Assembly: GCF_020497125.1 (NCBI RefSeq)
Contig: NC_059077.1
Coordinates: 23,506,840-23,570,839, forward strand
DNA from: Mauremys mutica
Lineage: Eukaryota; Chordata; Testudines; Geoemydidae
Reading direction: 5' to 3'
Length of the DNA stretch: 64,000 nt
A program made the position numbers and the translations under genes. Below are positions 23,170 to 35,445 of this stretch, in pieces. The notes under the pieces were generated by a model, which searched no databases, was not told where the DNA came from, and saw only the letters and a program-made list of their open reading frames with translations. How positions within the stretch are numbered: the first letter of the stretch is position 1; each line of letters begins with the position of its first letter.

Positions 23170-24893
23170 TAGAATAGTAGACTCATTGGACTGGAAGGGA
23201 CATTGCGAGGTCTTCTAGTGCAGTCCCCTGCACTCAAGGAAGGACTAAGTATTATCTTTACCATTCCTGACAGGTATTGTCAAACCTGCTCTTAAAAATC
23301 TCCAATGACGGAGATTCCACAACCTCCCTAGGCAATTCATTGTAGTGCTTAACCACCCTGACAGTTAGGAAGTTTTTCCTAATGTCCAACCTAAACTGCT
23401 GCGCTGCAATTTAAGCCCATTGCTACTTGGCCTATCCTCAGAGGTTAAAGAGAACAAATCTTCTCACTCCTCCTCATAACAACCTTTTATGTACTTGAAA
23501 ACTGTTATCCTGTCCCCTTTCAGTCTTCTCTTCTCCAGGCTACATAAACACAATTTTTTCAATCTTCCCTCATAGCTCATGTTTTCTAGACCTTTAATCA
23601 TTTTGTTGCTCTTCTTTGGACTTTCTCCAATTTGTCCACATCTTTCCTGAAATGTGGCACCCAGAACTGGACACAATACTCCAATTGAGGCCTAATCAGT
23701 GCAGAGTAGAGTGGAAGAATTACTTCTTGTCTCTTGCTTACAACACTCCCGCTAATAGATTCCAGAATATTTGCTTTTTTTGCAACAGTATTACACTGTT
23801 GACTCATATTTAGCTTGTGATCCACTTTGACCCCCTCCCAAATCCCCCCCAAAACTCCTTCCTAAGCAGTCATTTCCCATTTTGTATGTGTGCAACTGAT
23901 CGTTCCTTTCTAAATAGAGTACTTTGCATTTGTCCTTATTGAATTTCATCCTATTTTCTTCAGACCATTTCTCCAGTTTGTCCAGATCATTTTGAATTTT
24001 AATCCTATCCTCCAAAGCACTTGCAACAGCTTGGTATCATCCGCAAACATTATAAAGTATATCTAAATCATTGATGAAAATATTGAACAGAACCGACCCA
24101 GAACTGATCCCTTCACTACCCCACTTGCAGCTTGACTGTGAACCACAGATAACTACTCTCTGGGAATGGTTTTCCAACCAGTTATGCACTCACCTCATAG
24201 AAGCTCCATCTAGGTTGAATTTCCCTAGTTTGTTTATGAGGCAGTCATGCGAGACAGTATCAAAAGCCTTACTAAAGTCAAGATGTACCACATCTACTGC
24301 TTCCTCGCTATCTGCAAGACTTGTTACCTTGTCAAAGAAAGCTATTAGATTGGTTTGACACAATTTGTTCTTGACAAATCCATGCTGCCTGTTATTTATC
24401 ACCTTATTTTCTAGGTGTCTGCAAATTGTTTGCTTAATTATTTGCTCTGCTATCTTTCCAGGTACTGAAGTTAAGCTGACTGGTCTGTAATTCCCCAACT
24501 TGTCCTTATTCCCCTTTTTATGGTTTCGCACTATATTTGCCCTTTTCCAGTCCTCTGGAATCTCTTCTTTCATTACTTTTTTAAGATAATTGCTAATGGC
24601 TCACTTGAAGACATCTAACTTGTCTAAGTAATTATTATCTTGTTCTTTCCCTATTTTAGCCTCTGATCCTACCTCGTGTTCACTGGCGTTCATTAAGTTA
24701 GATGTCCAATTGCTACTAAACTTTTTGGTGAAAACTGAAACAAAAATAGTCATTTAGCATTTCTGCCATTTCCACATTTTCTGTTGTTGTTCCCTCCCCC
24801 CACATCGAGTAACAGACCTATCCTGTCCTTGGCCTTCCTCTTGCTTCTAATGTATTCGTAGAATGTTTTCTTGTTACTGTGTATAGTGCCTTG
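23170..24893 (-). mobile_element. CR1 LINE fragment B, 5'-truncated
   Basis: The 3' end is at the left (GGACTGGAAGGGACATTGCG). The minus strand reads about 1.7 kb of ORF2. The motif A block VHLDFSKAFDTVSHD (about 24,290-24,245) is well preserved, and GNYRPVSLTSVPGKI with IIKQTICRHLENK lies upstream. The C-terminal block with YKGCYEEE-type residues is near 23,470. Several frame changes break it. The 5' side near 24,890 ends in the spacer between endonuclease and reverse transcriptase. It is more diverged from the 63.6-kb copy than that copy is from a typical young CR1. Confidence 0.9.
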
Positions 24894-27555
24894 GTACAAA
24901 ATATAACTCAGTACTCCCTGTGGTTCTTAAGCAATAGCTTACTATCAGCACCTATTAGTTTACTGTTGGCACTCCTTGGTCATGCACTAAACAAATATAT
25001 CAGTGGATTTCTAAGAATAGAGGGTCATGTTGAAATAATGATAGTATGTTGGCTTGATCTCATATTTCTCGGCTTACAACTCTTCCTTGGTTCAGACCTA
25101 TATGCAATTGGTAGATCCATTTGTAGTGGAAAGTCTATATGGCTTATAAATTGAAGAAATCTCTGTGGAGCTAGTGTAGTGCTTGTTCTCCTCAGACAAA
25201 TGCAATGTGAGAAAGTGTGAGGGGCTTGTGGGGAAGAGAGAGATAAATGAAAGGGAAAGAGGAGAAAGCAGCAGAAGAATATGGCTAACTTTCTTTTCTT
25301 CTCATCTGTTAATCAGCATTTGAGGGATGTTTGGAGAGGTGTGGGAAATGTTATGCTGGAGGGTTTGCTGGTTGCCTTTCATTCAGCAGAAATGAGGGAG
25401 CAGTTAAATGCCCCTTTGATTAGATTGCAGTTGTGTATATGTCTATCTGAGACAGAAGCAGAACACCAGCAGGAAAGCAAACAGGATGAGGAGGCGGGGG
25501 CGGGGGGAAAGGCCAGGAGACAGCTAGAGAAGCACTTTTAACTTGCCCTAGGAAGAAGTCAAAAGAGACAGAGCTTCTTTTGGGCAGAGTCTGGCTGGAA
25601 AGAGGTTTGGAACTGTAAGCAAGGAAACTGCTCCCTCTTGTTTGTTCCTGGTGTATTTTGGGAAACAGGATTTTGTGTAGATTCTTCGTAAATAAAAAGG
25701 ACTCACAATCAATTTCTCCTCCTAATGGAAACAACCCACAAACTCCCAAATATTGGCTAACTACTTGGGCCAAAGGGGGCAACAGAAGGAAAGTTGAGGC
25801 CTCAAAGTTCAAGTGCAGATTGTGGAACTATCAGCTAGAACATTGGGACTTAAAGGTTCTGTGAGTGTTGGGTAAAATCTGTTTCTGACCTGTTTTATAT
25901 AATGTCCATCTTGGATTTGTAAAAGGACAGCTAAGCCTCCATCTTGGATACCCTTCTCCTCAGATGATTTAGTGCCTTTTCATCCTTTTTCAAATCAAGG
26001 AGGGGAAAGGTCAGGGCACTTAGAGTCATGTGACAGCCATAATCTGCCTAGCAACTGCCGGTTATTTAGTGAGTGGCACGCCTGTCACTCAGGGCTGTCC
26101 ATCTGAGTGGCAGCCAGAGTCCCATACAGTTCAGCTAGCTGCCAGGAGCCCCAGAGGAACCAGGACTCATAGGACTTTGGATTCTTGGTCTCTATTAACA
26201 TACTTGCTCTCAACTGCTACAAACCATTAGTGAGCGTATACTTGCACTGGACTACGAGGTCAAGCAGAGACTGCGTGGGCAAGCACTGAAGATCTACCTG
26301 AGGGAGAAGATCTGCCCAAGAGGGAGAAGACCTTTGGTGTCCAGCACCCCTGATTTTCACCACTATCCCTGTCAGTATCCTGAGTTTTTGTCATTGTGTC
26401 CCTGTCTTCAGGATATGGTATTGCAATACCCATTGTGGTTTTCCTCTGTTTTACATCCATGGGTTTAAGGGCTCTGAGCTTCATGCTCTGGTAACTGTTA
26501 ACAACCAAGTGTCTTCCTTATGTTGTTTATTGTCTGAAGGGGGTCCTTGTCTAGTTTACTGACTAGTGGCATAATAAATGTGTGTGTTACATCTTATTCT
26601 GCCTCTGTCTTACTAAATCACCCGATACTAGATGCGGGAGGGGGTGGGATCTGCAGACAGCCCATATTCTGATCTGTGTAGACCATAGTTAAAATGTTTT
26701 GGGATAACATGAGCACTGGAAATAAGATTTGAACAAGGCAGATGCCTGAGAAAAGAGCTGAAGAAGCTCTTGTCTGGAACTTCAGCACCTGGGATTAGAA
26801 TCCCCAGATGTCTTGATTTTATAGGGACAGTCCCAATACTTGGGGCTTTGTTTTATATAGGTGCCTATTACTCCCCACCCCTGCCCCAATTTTTTACCCT
26901 TGCTATCTGGTCACCTTAAGTGGGATGCATTTAAGTGCTCAGCACCCTCAATTGGGGGCAGATTTTCAAATAAACTCAGCTCCTGAAATGGTTTATTAGT
27001 TTGACCACACATGAAATTCAAACATCAACAGTTTTTTTCCCCAAAGACAAAAGATATTTAAAGTTATTCAGTGTGTCCATTTTTAATTCATAACCAAATG
27101 CTAAATTCTTTAGCTGTGTTAACTTCTGACAATTATCTGAATAAGTTTAGGGCATGCAATAATGATCAACCTGCTAAGTAATATGAATGTGGAACAACTT
27201 CCTGCATATGTAAATCCAATGTTTATCATCAGATTTGCATGGCTTTTGCTGCATCTTATAGTAAGAAGCTTATCGACTGGAAAGAAAGATTCTCATGCAG
27301 ACTCAAATCATGACATGGAGAAAGAAAACCTACCGTAATCTACTCACATTACAGGGAAACTATTCTTTAAACTTCCTTTTGATTACATTTGCGATCATTA
27401 TTTTAAACAAACTTGCTGGGCTGCCTGAAATGTTGTTTTTTAGTAAATGGAGAGCTTCAAGACATGGACACAGAAACACCTACTTTAATAAGATCTCCTT
27501 AACCAACTTCAAGGTTAATTTACTCTTTTGCATTTGGGAATTATAATACTTTGCA
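24894..27555. other. Spacer with a possible LTR-like stretch
   Basis: 25,880-26,640 has an LTR-like flavour (CATCTTGGATTTG near the left, AATAAATGTGTGTGTTACATC at 26,571-26,591), but I find no TG...CA ends with a target duplication. The rest shows nothing I recognise. Confidence 0.3.
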
Positions 27556-27815
27556 ACTCTACAGTTCCCTTCATCTGACGATTTGGGCACCGCTGGGCAC
27601 CGTACAAACATTTACTGAACAGACAGTTCCTCATCCCAAATTGCTTAATAGCTAAAACCTAGATAGAAGAAAGACAACAGGTGGATACAACAGACAAATA
27701 AGAACACAAGGAAACAATGAGATAATGATCAGTGTGATAAGCAGTATCCTAGCATACCAGCTGTTGAGCTTTTTATTTGAATTCACAGCAGAGGAATTTT
27801 TAAGGAGGGATTTAG
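27556..27815 (-). mobile_element. L2-like LINE fragment, part split by H4 (3' side)
   Basis: CACCGCTGGGCACCGTACAA, ACAACAGGTGGATACAACAG, AAGGAAACAATGAGATAATG and TTTTTAAGGAGGGATTTAGA follow in order a turtle repeat that I read as the C-terminal end of an L2-type ORF2 on the minus strand. The sequence stops at GGGATTT, where the H4 copy begins, and resumes at 28,149. Confidence 0.6.
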
Positions 27816-27832
27816 ATGTTACTGGCACAGGT

Positions 27833-28122
27833 TTAGCATCCAAATCCGTACAGAGTACGACCCTGTCCATGGCAGTCACAGTCTTCTGCTTCGCATGCTC
27901 AGTGTAAGTAACAGCATCTTGGATCACGTTCTCCAAAAATACCTTCAGCACTCCCCGAGTCGCCTCGTAAATGAGACCTGAAATGCGCTTTACGCCTTCA
28001 TGACGAGCCAAACGGCGAATAGCTGGTTTTATAATGCCCTGGATAATATCCCTCAATACCTTCCTATGGCACTTAGCCCCTCCTCTTCCAAGACCCTTGC
28101 CTCCCTTACCACGACCAGACAT
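27833..28122 (-). pseudogene. Histone H4 retrocopy, frameshifted
   Basis: The frame starts [17 protein letters not shown] and follows histone H4 without gaps for 86 codons, to TVTAMD (ATG at 28,122-28,120, D86 at 27,867-27,865). Functional H4 has 103 codons. Here a deletion of 22 nucleotides relative to a normal H4 reading removes the end of D86 to R93 and shifts frame. After the break the correct C-terminus GRTLYGFG followed by C and a stop can still be read in another frame, ending at TAA 27,835-27,833. Eight or more substitutions lie in the intact part, including K13R, R18C, N26I, T31I, R41H, G42E, E54A, R68Q and R79Q (Met counted as 1); three of these (R41H, R68Q, R79Q) fit CpG decay. About 25 bases of 5' leader remain. 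H4 is among the most conserved proteins, so this is clearly a dead copy. Confidence 0.9.
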
Positions 28123-28148
28123 GTTCGTTAGGATTACAGATAGAGCTG

Positions 28149-28330
28149 AAGGAAAATAATGTGGTGCCTTTTCAGTTATTTATGGAGAGCTCCTCTCATG
28201 CAAGAGCTACGGCACGGGAACAAGTGTGAAGGTGCTTTCTGGAAACTTTTGCAAAAATGGGAACCAAGACTGGTATTGTTGGTGGAGCAGAGGCAGGAGT
28301 CAACAAATATACCACTGACTTACCCTACTA
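28149..28330 (-). mobile_element. L2-like LINE fragment, part split by H4 (5' side)
   Basis: GAAGGAAAATAATGTGGTGC, TTATGGAGAGCTCCTCTCATG and GAAGGTGCTTTCTGGAAACT continue the repeat that broke off at 27,815. Removing 27,816-28,148 makes the consensus continuous. Confidence 0.6.
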
Positions 28331-29769
28331 GCATAGTAAGCCTAAAGATTCCTTCCTCAACTTCTTTGTCTTTTAATGGACTTTTTTGGGGCTTGTTCAT
28401 TTTTACAAGATCCATCCCACAATTATTATATCTCAGAAGTGGCAACTCAAATGACTGTATCCCCAATGCTTTTTTTCCCAGACGTATGTGCTTGATGGAA
28501 ATTAAATTTTGTTCTTGCTGTTAAAGTTCAGTATTTGGAGTCTCATCATAACCTTGCTTTCTGGGTCCAATTCCATTGCAATAGATTTTTTTTTATAGTT
28601 TTTATCAAATGATGTGTGATGCTATTTTACTTGTTAATTTTTAAATGAATTCTACCTCTCTACCACAGTCCAGCTCCTACTCCAAAGTAATTCATAAGTA
28701 ATAAAATAAATACATTATTATTTGGTTTGTTTTTCTTATTTTATTAACAAAAGACTCATTCAGATACCAGGAGAAGTTTATTAATGAAACACAAATTATT
28801 CTTTTTTTTTTTCATACTGCTCTTATATTTCATTTATTTCCTTACTTTCATGTAGCTTTTGTTCCAGAATCTTAGGACCATGCTCAGCACAGCTCAGAAA
28901 AATGGATGAGGGGTGTAAATGGGGCTTTAAGTCACCATTAAACCTTGTAGATCCTTGGGTTCCTGGGCCAGCCCCACAGTCCAGTTTAGAGACAAAGGAG
29001 CCACAACCAAATTAAAACACTACAATAAACATATATTTCTCCACCAGGGAGCGGATGAGAGAAAGAACAAACCACATATGATGTTGGTCACATCACTTAA
29101 TTCACTACTGGAAGGCACTCAGATTCTATAGTGATGAAGACAGTACAAGAACCTGGATAGGATAAGATAGGCCTCCTGGGCATTTCTTTGAGTAAGGGGA
29201 ATACTCCACTGGTGAGCTAAAAATCGCTTTAGGGAAGCTTTGTTTCACTGGTGCAAGCTCCTGCATCAGAGAGATTTGGTCCTGAGGTTTATTTACAAGT
29301 ATAAAGGAAACAGTACAGCCCTACAGTTCAATAGCAGCTCATGGGGACTACATGTGGTTATTGATGTGAGCAATAATAGTTTTGTGTGTTGGCATAGGAT
29401 GAAAAATAGTTAATGAGGCCTTTGATGACAAGACTACTATTTCTAGCATATGGACCAAATTCTGCACTGATATACAGCCTGTGGTCTATATAGTTAATTT
29501 TTTTAAATTAAAAAAAACAATGCCAGACTCCCAGATGCATTCCCCGCCCCCTTCTCCCCCCCGCATCCCTCCAGTACCAAATACAACAAACAAGATATCT
29601 CAAAAACAATCAAGTAGACAAAACCCATAACACATTTTTAGTGGGAAAGGGAGAATGTGATCAATAAAAGATCCCTTCCTAATCCTCACACACAACAGAT
29701 TTAATATGTGAAATTTAGCACAGCCAAATGGATGACTAATTGTAAAAGTAAGGGTATTATTGGTATTTC
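28331..29769. other. AT-rich spacer, nothing recognised
   Basis: No repeat I can name and no coding relic. Confidence 0.35.
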
Positions 29770-29912
29770 TCATTTTTACAGCACTTTAATGTTCAAACAA
29801 TGCTTTGAACACATAACTAATTTATCCTCACAACAGCCCTAGGGGATAAGTGGGTAAGTATTCTTATCCCCGTTGTACTGATAGGGAAACTGAGGTGCTT
29901 AATTGGTCACTG
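29770..29912 (+). repeat. MIR SINE
   Basis: TTTATCCTCACAACAGCCCT, GTATTCTTATCCCCGTTGTAC and GGGAAACTGAGGTGC are successive blocks of the MIR core. Confidence 0.75.
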
Positions 29913-31060
29913 TTAGCCTGTGTTTCCATTGCTGTTCTTATTTTCCCTCCCTCAACTCTTCCATTGTCTGCTAAAAACACCCACTGCATATGGTCTTAAT
30001 CTAGATTGCAAACACTTACTACATCTCTCAGCTGTTGTACTATATGTCTGTACAGGCCCTGTAAGAAAGGGGCCAGATCCTCACATGGTCATTCAGATGC
30101 AAATGTAATACAAATAGTAACTATTACAACCAGCAGCAGCACCACCACAACATAAGGAGGGCCAGGCTGACTAACTTCTCCCCTTGCCACTTGCTACATA
30201 TGTGTTCTTTCTCTCTGCCCATGTTTAAGGCTTATTACTGTAATTTATTGAGCGTCTCTGGAGTGAGTTATGTTTGGGCTAAGTAACAAGACTGTAAGAC
30301 TAAAATACAAATTATCTTGTTTCCTCAGAGTTCCAGACAAGACTGTAAATGTGATTTGGGTTAGAGATAAGCAAGCATTAAAAACATCTGTTACTCCTTT
30401 CTCATAAGCAGCAGGGAATAAAATATCTGCGGTACACAGTGATAAATAACTAAAATGCAGTTACTTTTAAGCTAGAATTGTAAAAAACAAAAAACATTGT
30501 TTATTTCAAAACACACTAGATTTGCTCTATTAGCTCTGTCAACTTCATTGACAGGCATACCTGAGACCAGCCTTTGGCGTGTGGACTGGAATTTTTCATG
30601 GGAGTTAGTCAGCTTAATGTAAGAGATACAAGTGCAAGAAGAATCAGTGGAGCCACAACTCTCAGAAGTCTCAATATTATCTGCATAATATCATAAAGCA
30701 TCACCTACCTATTTATACACTAACAAATACTAAACATAGGTAAATATGCATATGCTCTATGAAAACTGTATTATGAGAATATTGGGTTATTCTGTTAACC
30801 CTTCCCTAACCACTGGTAAAACATCACAGAGTGCACTGGCTCTGATCCCCAAGAAACAATCCTGGCACAATGGAAACAATGGAGAGAGTTATTTGATATT
30901 TTGTGGTATCTTTCACCTTGAAGGCTCAGCTTGGCAGGACTTTTGGCCTCTTTCAAGAGGCCATTTTACTTTTACAGGGATGTAGACCTTGTATTCCAAG
31001 TAATACAGGAAGTGTTTTCCTATTTTGTAATTGCCATAGGTTTTTAATGCTACATTGTAA
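29913..31060. other. Spacer, nothing recognised
   Basis: No feature beyond short open frames. Confidence 0.35.
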
Positions 31061-31639
31061 CTAGAGCTGATTGGGAATTTCCCACAAGAATGATTTGACA
31101 GAAAATACCCTTTTAGTAAAACCAACATTTTCTGCAGGCCCCAGACAGGGACTGGAACATGGACAGGCTGGAGCTCAAGGGGAGAAGGGGCCAAGTCTGG
31201 GGTAAACAGGCTGAAGAGTCTGTACCCACCAGAGCACACTCCCCTCCAGAGCTTTGAGGACAGCGTTCTCTTGTGGCCACAGACTCTTCTGACCATGCCC
31301 CCTAAACTTTGACCCCTTCTGCCCCATCTCCTCCAATGTGTTTCTGTTCCAATGCTGTCTCTTCCCTACCCTGGCTCCTTGTCCTGGTCTCATTCTCCTC
31401 ACATAGGCAGTCTCACTCCTCAGACTTCGCATCTCAGTTCATCTCCTTGCCCAATTAATCCCAGTATCCCCCACTCCAACTCCCAGTCTAAGTTTACCTC
31501 TTCTCCCCTTCCCCTGCTAGTTTCTATTTCCTTCCCCCCTTGCAGATTCCTTGTTTCAGTTGAATCAACCCACCCCTCCCATAGGTTTGGCTGTTGTCCC
31601 TTCTGTACTACAATCAAGCAGGCTTCTCCTCCACACTTC

Positions 31640-32555
31640 CAGGGCCCAGCAGGTGGTCATTGAGAGTACAGGCGAAATAAGCTTTCCATTCTCATTTCAG
31701 GTGACTGGGCCTGGCACATCCTGCAACAGAGGTCCCCAAAATGTGGGGTGGGCCTCTCTAGGGGGGCATAGAGGAACATTCTGGGGGCACAGCTGGGGTC
31801 CACAGGTGGAAGGGAAGGAGCACCACCTACCTCTGCTCCTGGCTGCACGCACAGGGCTCTGGCCGCTGGCCTCGACCTCTGGCCAAGGCTCTGCTCCCGC
31901 CCCCAGCTCTGCTCCCGCTGCCTCCTGGGGCGGGAGCAGAGCCTTGGCCAGGGGTCAAGGCCAGCCTCAGCTCTTTTACCTCCGTCCGTGCCATGAGGAG
32001 CGGGCATGGGCAGAAGTAAGGGGAGGCATGAGGTAAAAAGTTTGTGGCCCACTGGCCCACAGCAACCCTGAGCTGTAACTGCAGGGAAAGTCCTGCTCAG
32101 CCTCCTGCTGCACCAAACTAGAACATGCCCGGTGTGGACAGAATCACTGAGACAGCCGAGAAAACTGAAGAGTCTCTACTGAGCATGTGCAAACTGCAGT
32201 TTTTCAAAGGCTTATAACTTGGCCAAATTTGGGCAGATTTTCACATGGATGGAAAAAGGCATATCCCTCACACAAAGGCCACGCCCCAGCCAAATTTCAA
32301 ATCCATGCTTCAAAGAAAAGGTTTCAAGAATTTTTTAACATGGACAAAACAATGTGTTTTTTCCATAGCCTCATTCTTGAAAATGGCCAAACTGTTATAG
32401 CTGAAATTTCCTAAAAAATTCAGCCTGACCTCGCATGGAAAATTTCAGCTCAAACAGTTAAAGTTTGGCAAAGTCATGAGCAACTGAAACAAGGTCTTCA
32501 TAATGGGAAGTGTTGGGCAACCTTCATAACAGACGGTGCTATCAGCCCCACCTAT
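31640..32555. repeat. Composite dispersed repeat, copy 2
   Basis: The right part (32,062-32,555) matches 10,675-11,160 in the same orientation, with the shared words given there and AGCAACCCTGA just right of the MITE in both. It is diverged but collinear. The hAT MITE lies in about the same place relative to the outer repeat as in copy 1. Confidence 0.6.
31724..32054. mobile_element. hAT MITE, second copy of the 10.2-kb family
   Basis: The left end CAGAGGTCCCCAAAATG and right end AAAGTTTGTGGCCCACTG are decayed versions of the ends at 10,229-10,641. The interior shares GGGGGCA, CTCTGCTCC and GGGCATGG words. I see no target duplication. Confidence 0.65.
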
Positions 32556-33344
32556 AACATATGTACATATTTACAACATCAAGATCACAGAACTATAATT
32601 CCCTTTGAAGTCAGTGGGACCCCATTTTGTAGCCAAAGAGAATTTAGCATTAAAATATTGCTTTAAAAATAATCAAGGAGAGCCCAAGAGCTGAACCCCA
32701 ACTCGAACAAAAAATTCAAATGGAAGACAAAGCAAAAATGTATATGACACACATTCTGTTCTTTGTTCATTTGTTTTCCAACCCAGATCATTTGTTAAAT
32801 TTTGCCTTTTATTGCAGATGCTTATAACCTAGCTGACTGTTTTCCCCCCTCAGATCACCAAGCATGACTTATAATTAATTAATTAAATTTTTGCTTTAAA
32901 AAGGTCATTGCCTTCAACTTCTGTCAGAATGCACTCTCATGATTTTGTCCACCACTAAGAAGGATAGGAAAATATAATGGGTTCTTTCTGAGCATACTGC
33001 AGGCTTAGCCAGTTAACTTGGTAAACAAAATATAGCTACAAGTAACAGTGTCCAAGCAATTAAATCTGGTTTCAATCTGGTTCACTTGCCAAATTATCTG
33101 TGGAAAAGAAAACTACTATAAATTCAAATTAATTTTCTTCAGTAGATTTTACTCTACTGCTATAATCTAATCCCCATTTCTTTTACTGCAGAGAATAATT
33201 GTCTCTCTCCAATACTGCTATACCAATGCTATAAATGATTTCAGACTCACATTTTCTATCCCATTGGTAAAAAATATCCAAACCTACAAAACCGTATTTA
33301 TAGGTAACCCTGTGTAATGAAAACATATTAACAACAAGGCTTGA
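32556..33344. other. AT-rich spacer
   Basis: Nothing recognised. Confidence 0.35.
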
Positions 33345-35445
33345 CAGTTAGCGATATGGAACTGCAGGTTCATAGAGGAGAATACCTTTCTTCCCAAAAG
33401 GTCCAGTCTCTGAGTTCAAGTCAGCGGGAATGGTCTTAGGATGTTGTGACCTTGCTGTGTCCATAGCTGCCTGCACCACCAGTGAGTTGGGTGCTGGATG
33501 GATGAAAAAAGGAAAAAAAACTCTACTCCTTTGGCCAGGGTAAAACAGCATCTCTCAGCTCTTCGAGGTGTGGAGGCCCAAGAGGGTAGGTTATACCAGA
33601 CCAGTCTGGCTGGTTCCATGTTGGCCTCATTAACTGGAAGCGCCATCTTGCTTGGACCTGGATGTTGCAGAATGTCAAGTAGCTGGTGTTGGGAATCCTG
33701 GACCTCCTTTAGTGGGATCTGAAGGTCATTTGCTATCCTCTGCAGTAGCTCCTGGTACTGCCTATGATCATCTGGCAGAGACAGCAGGGATGGAGTGATT
33801 GCTTTGCCTGCAGACAAGGAGGAGATAGATCCCTGTCAGTACTGTCAGCACCTGTGGATCTGTATCAGTTTCCTCCTCCTCACACTCAGATGGAACCAGC
33901 AGATGCCAAGTGGACTAAGTCTGGTAGGATTTGTGGATGGACCCAGGACATCTGCCACGGACCCCAGTAGGGCTAGTTGAGGGGGACCTCATGGCATTGG
34001 GTACTGGTAGTCCCTGGGAAAGTCATATCTGGTTTGGATCTCCCACTTCCTGTCAGGACTCATCTCTCTGTGAGGAGATAAAGGACCAGCTGGAGCATCA
34101 GACTCGTCCAAGTTGGAAATGTGCTCTCTCTCCACTGGTGGGGTTGATGGTACCAGAGGTGAACATTCCTGCCTGAAGGCTGAGGCAGAGATGGTTCCTG
34201 TGTTACTGAAGTAGTTTTGTCCTCAGCAATGTCCCTCAGAAGGACTGGGCCAGAGAGGAGAGGGGACTGAGAGTAAGGGATAAAGATATCATTCAGTGAG
34301 ACATAACTGTCAAATAGGTCCTGGTGTTCAGAGCATTCTGGTGGTTGGGACTGATGGTTCTGATGTATCCCAAGACATTGTGAGCAGCTGGTCCTTCAAA
34401 GGATTGGCTGCTACTATCAAAGAATATGATCCAGCATTCTTGGATGGAGCTGGTGGATGCCAATTTTGATATTTAGAAGTTGGAGCCTGCAATGGAATTG
34501 ACGTTTCTTTTTATAGAATTATAGACTTTAAGGTCAGAAGGGACCATTATGATCATCTAGTCTGACCTCCTGCACAGTTGGGGTATTTCTTCCAATGTGC
34601 ATTACTTTTTTATCCTTCTGTATGGAGGGGTCTTGTATGGTCCTGAGCTCTTGGGACCCATGCCAAAAGGCCCACCTGCCCTGTATGGGAAGGGATCTCT
34701 TCTCATAGGAACAGACCTGATGGGGATCTGTCCTTGTAACCCTGAGAGTGCCCCTTACTCCATGGATGAGTCCTTGGGCTTGGCAGCTCTAAGCTTTACT
34801 CCCAAGCTTGTGCTTGGTAAGGCGCTGCTTGTCAGTTGGACAGTCTACAGGGGCATGGGGGTCTCCCTGGCTTAGATCAGAATGAGGTCTCAGTCTTCTC
34901 CATAAGGTGTTTCCCCAACTGAAGCTCGTGAACTTTGTATGTTTTCAGGGAAAATTAATGACAGATGCTGCACGTTGCAGAGATATTCATCTCACCCAAA
35001 CAATAGAGGTAGTGTTTATGGTCATTGCTCATGGAGAAGGAGCAAAGGTAAGAGATGCAATTCTTGATCATAGTCCCAGACTGTGGACAGGGACTCCCCA
35101 GCAAGGGGAAAAACAAGTTGTACTAACTATTCTATAAAAACTCTAACTATGCTAATATAAAAACTATTCACAGTATCTATTTCCAGGCTATAAAAAAGAA
35201 GCTAGAAAAATCTGTGGACACACATGACTCTGACTCAGGCCATGCAGCAATAAAAAGGAACTGGAGAGGCATCGACCTGAACTGCCTCTTATGCTCTCAG
35301 TCTGGAGCACAAGGAGAACAACTACATATGTGTGGGCCAATGGACACCGCTTGTTAAGAATTTCCAGGCTCGGGTGCATGGCACCATGCATACCCATGTG
35401 TAGGATACCCATTGGGACCACCACTCAAAGAAGATCTAGAAGTTA
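33345..35445 (-). mobile_element. DIRS-like retrotransposon, 3'-truncated copy
   Basis: The minus strand reads from an inverted-terminal-repeat/leader at the right (35,445-35,200) into gag. The leader shows GGTGGTCCCAATGGGTATCC, CGGTGTCCATTGGCCCAC and a TATA-like GCATAAGAGGCAG, in the order seen in turtle DIRS elements. Gag is broken but readable: a 133-codon frame at 33,817-33,416 contains LLQRIANDLQIPLKEVQDSQ and HQLLDILQ, and a frame shift away lies the HPAPNSLVVQAA block near 33,500-33,470. A CR1 tail interrupts the element at 34,512-34,593. No reverse transcriptase or recombinase follows, so the element ends near 33,345. Confidence 0.65.
34512..34593 (-). mobile_element. CR1 LINE tail fragment C
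   Basis: ATAGAATTATAGACTTTAAG, GTCAGAAGGGACCATTATG and ATCATCTAGTCTGACCTCC form the 3' end of a CR1 subfamily different from those at 13.9 and 63.6 kb. It sits inside the DIRS-like copy and is therefore younger than it. Confidence 0.8.

Noticed and set aside
25880..26640. Possible LTR
   Set aside because: No TG...CA ends with duplication could be found; only general flavour supports it.
27652..28122. Histone H4 gene encoding an extended 156-residue protein
   Set aside because: The extension results from a frameshifting deletion; several invariant H4 residues are changed.
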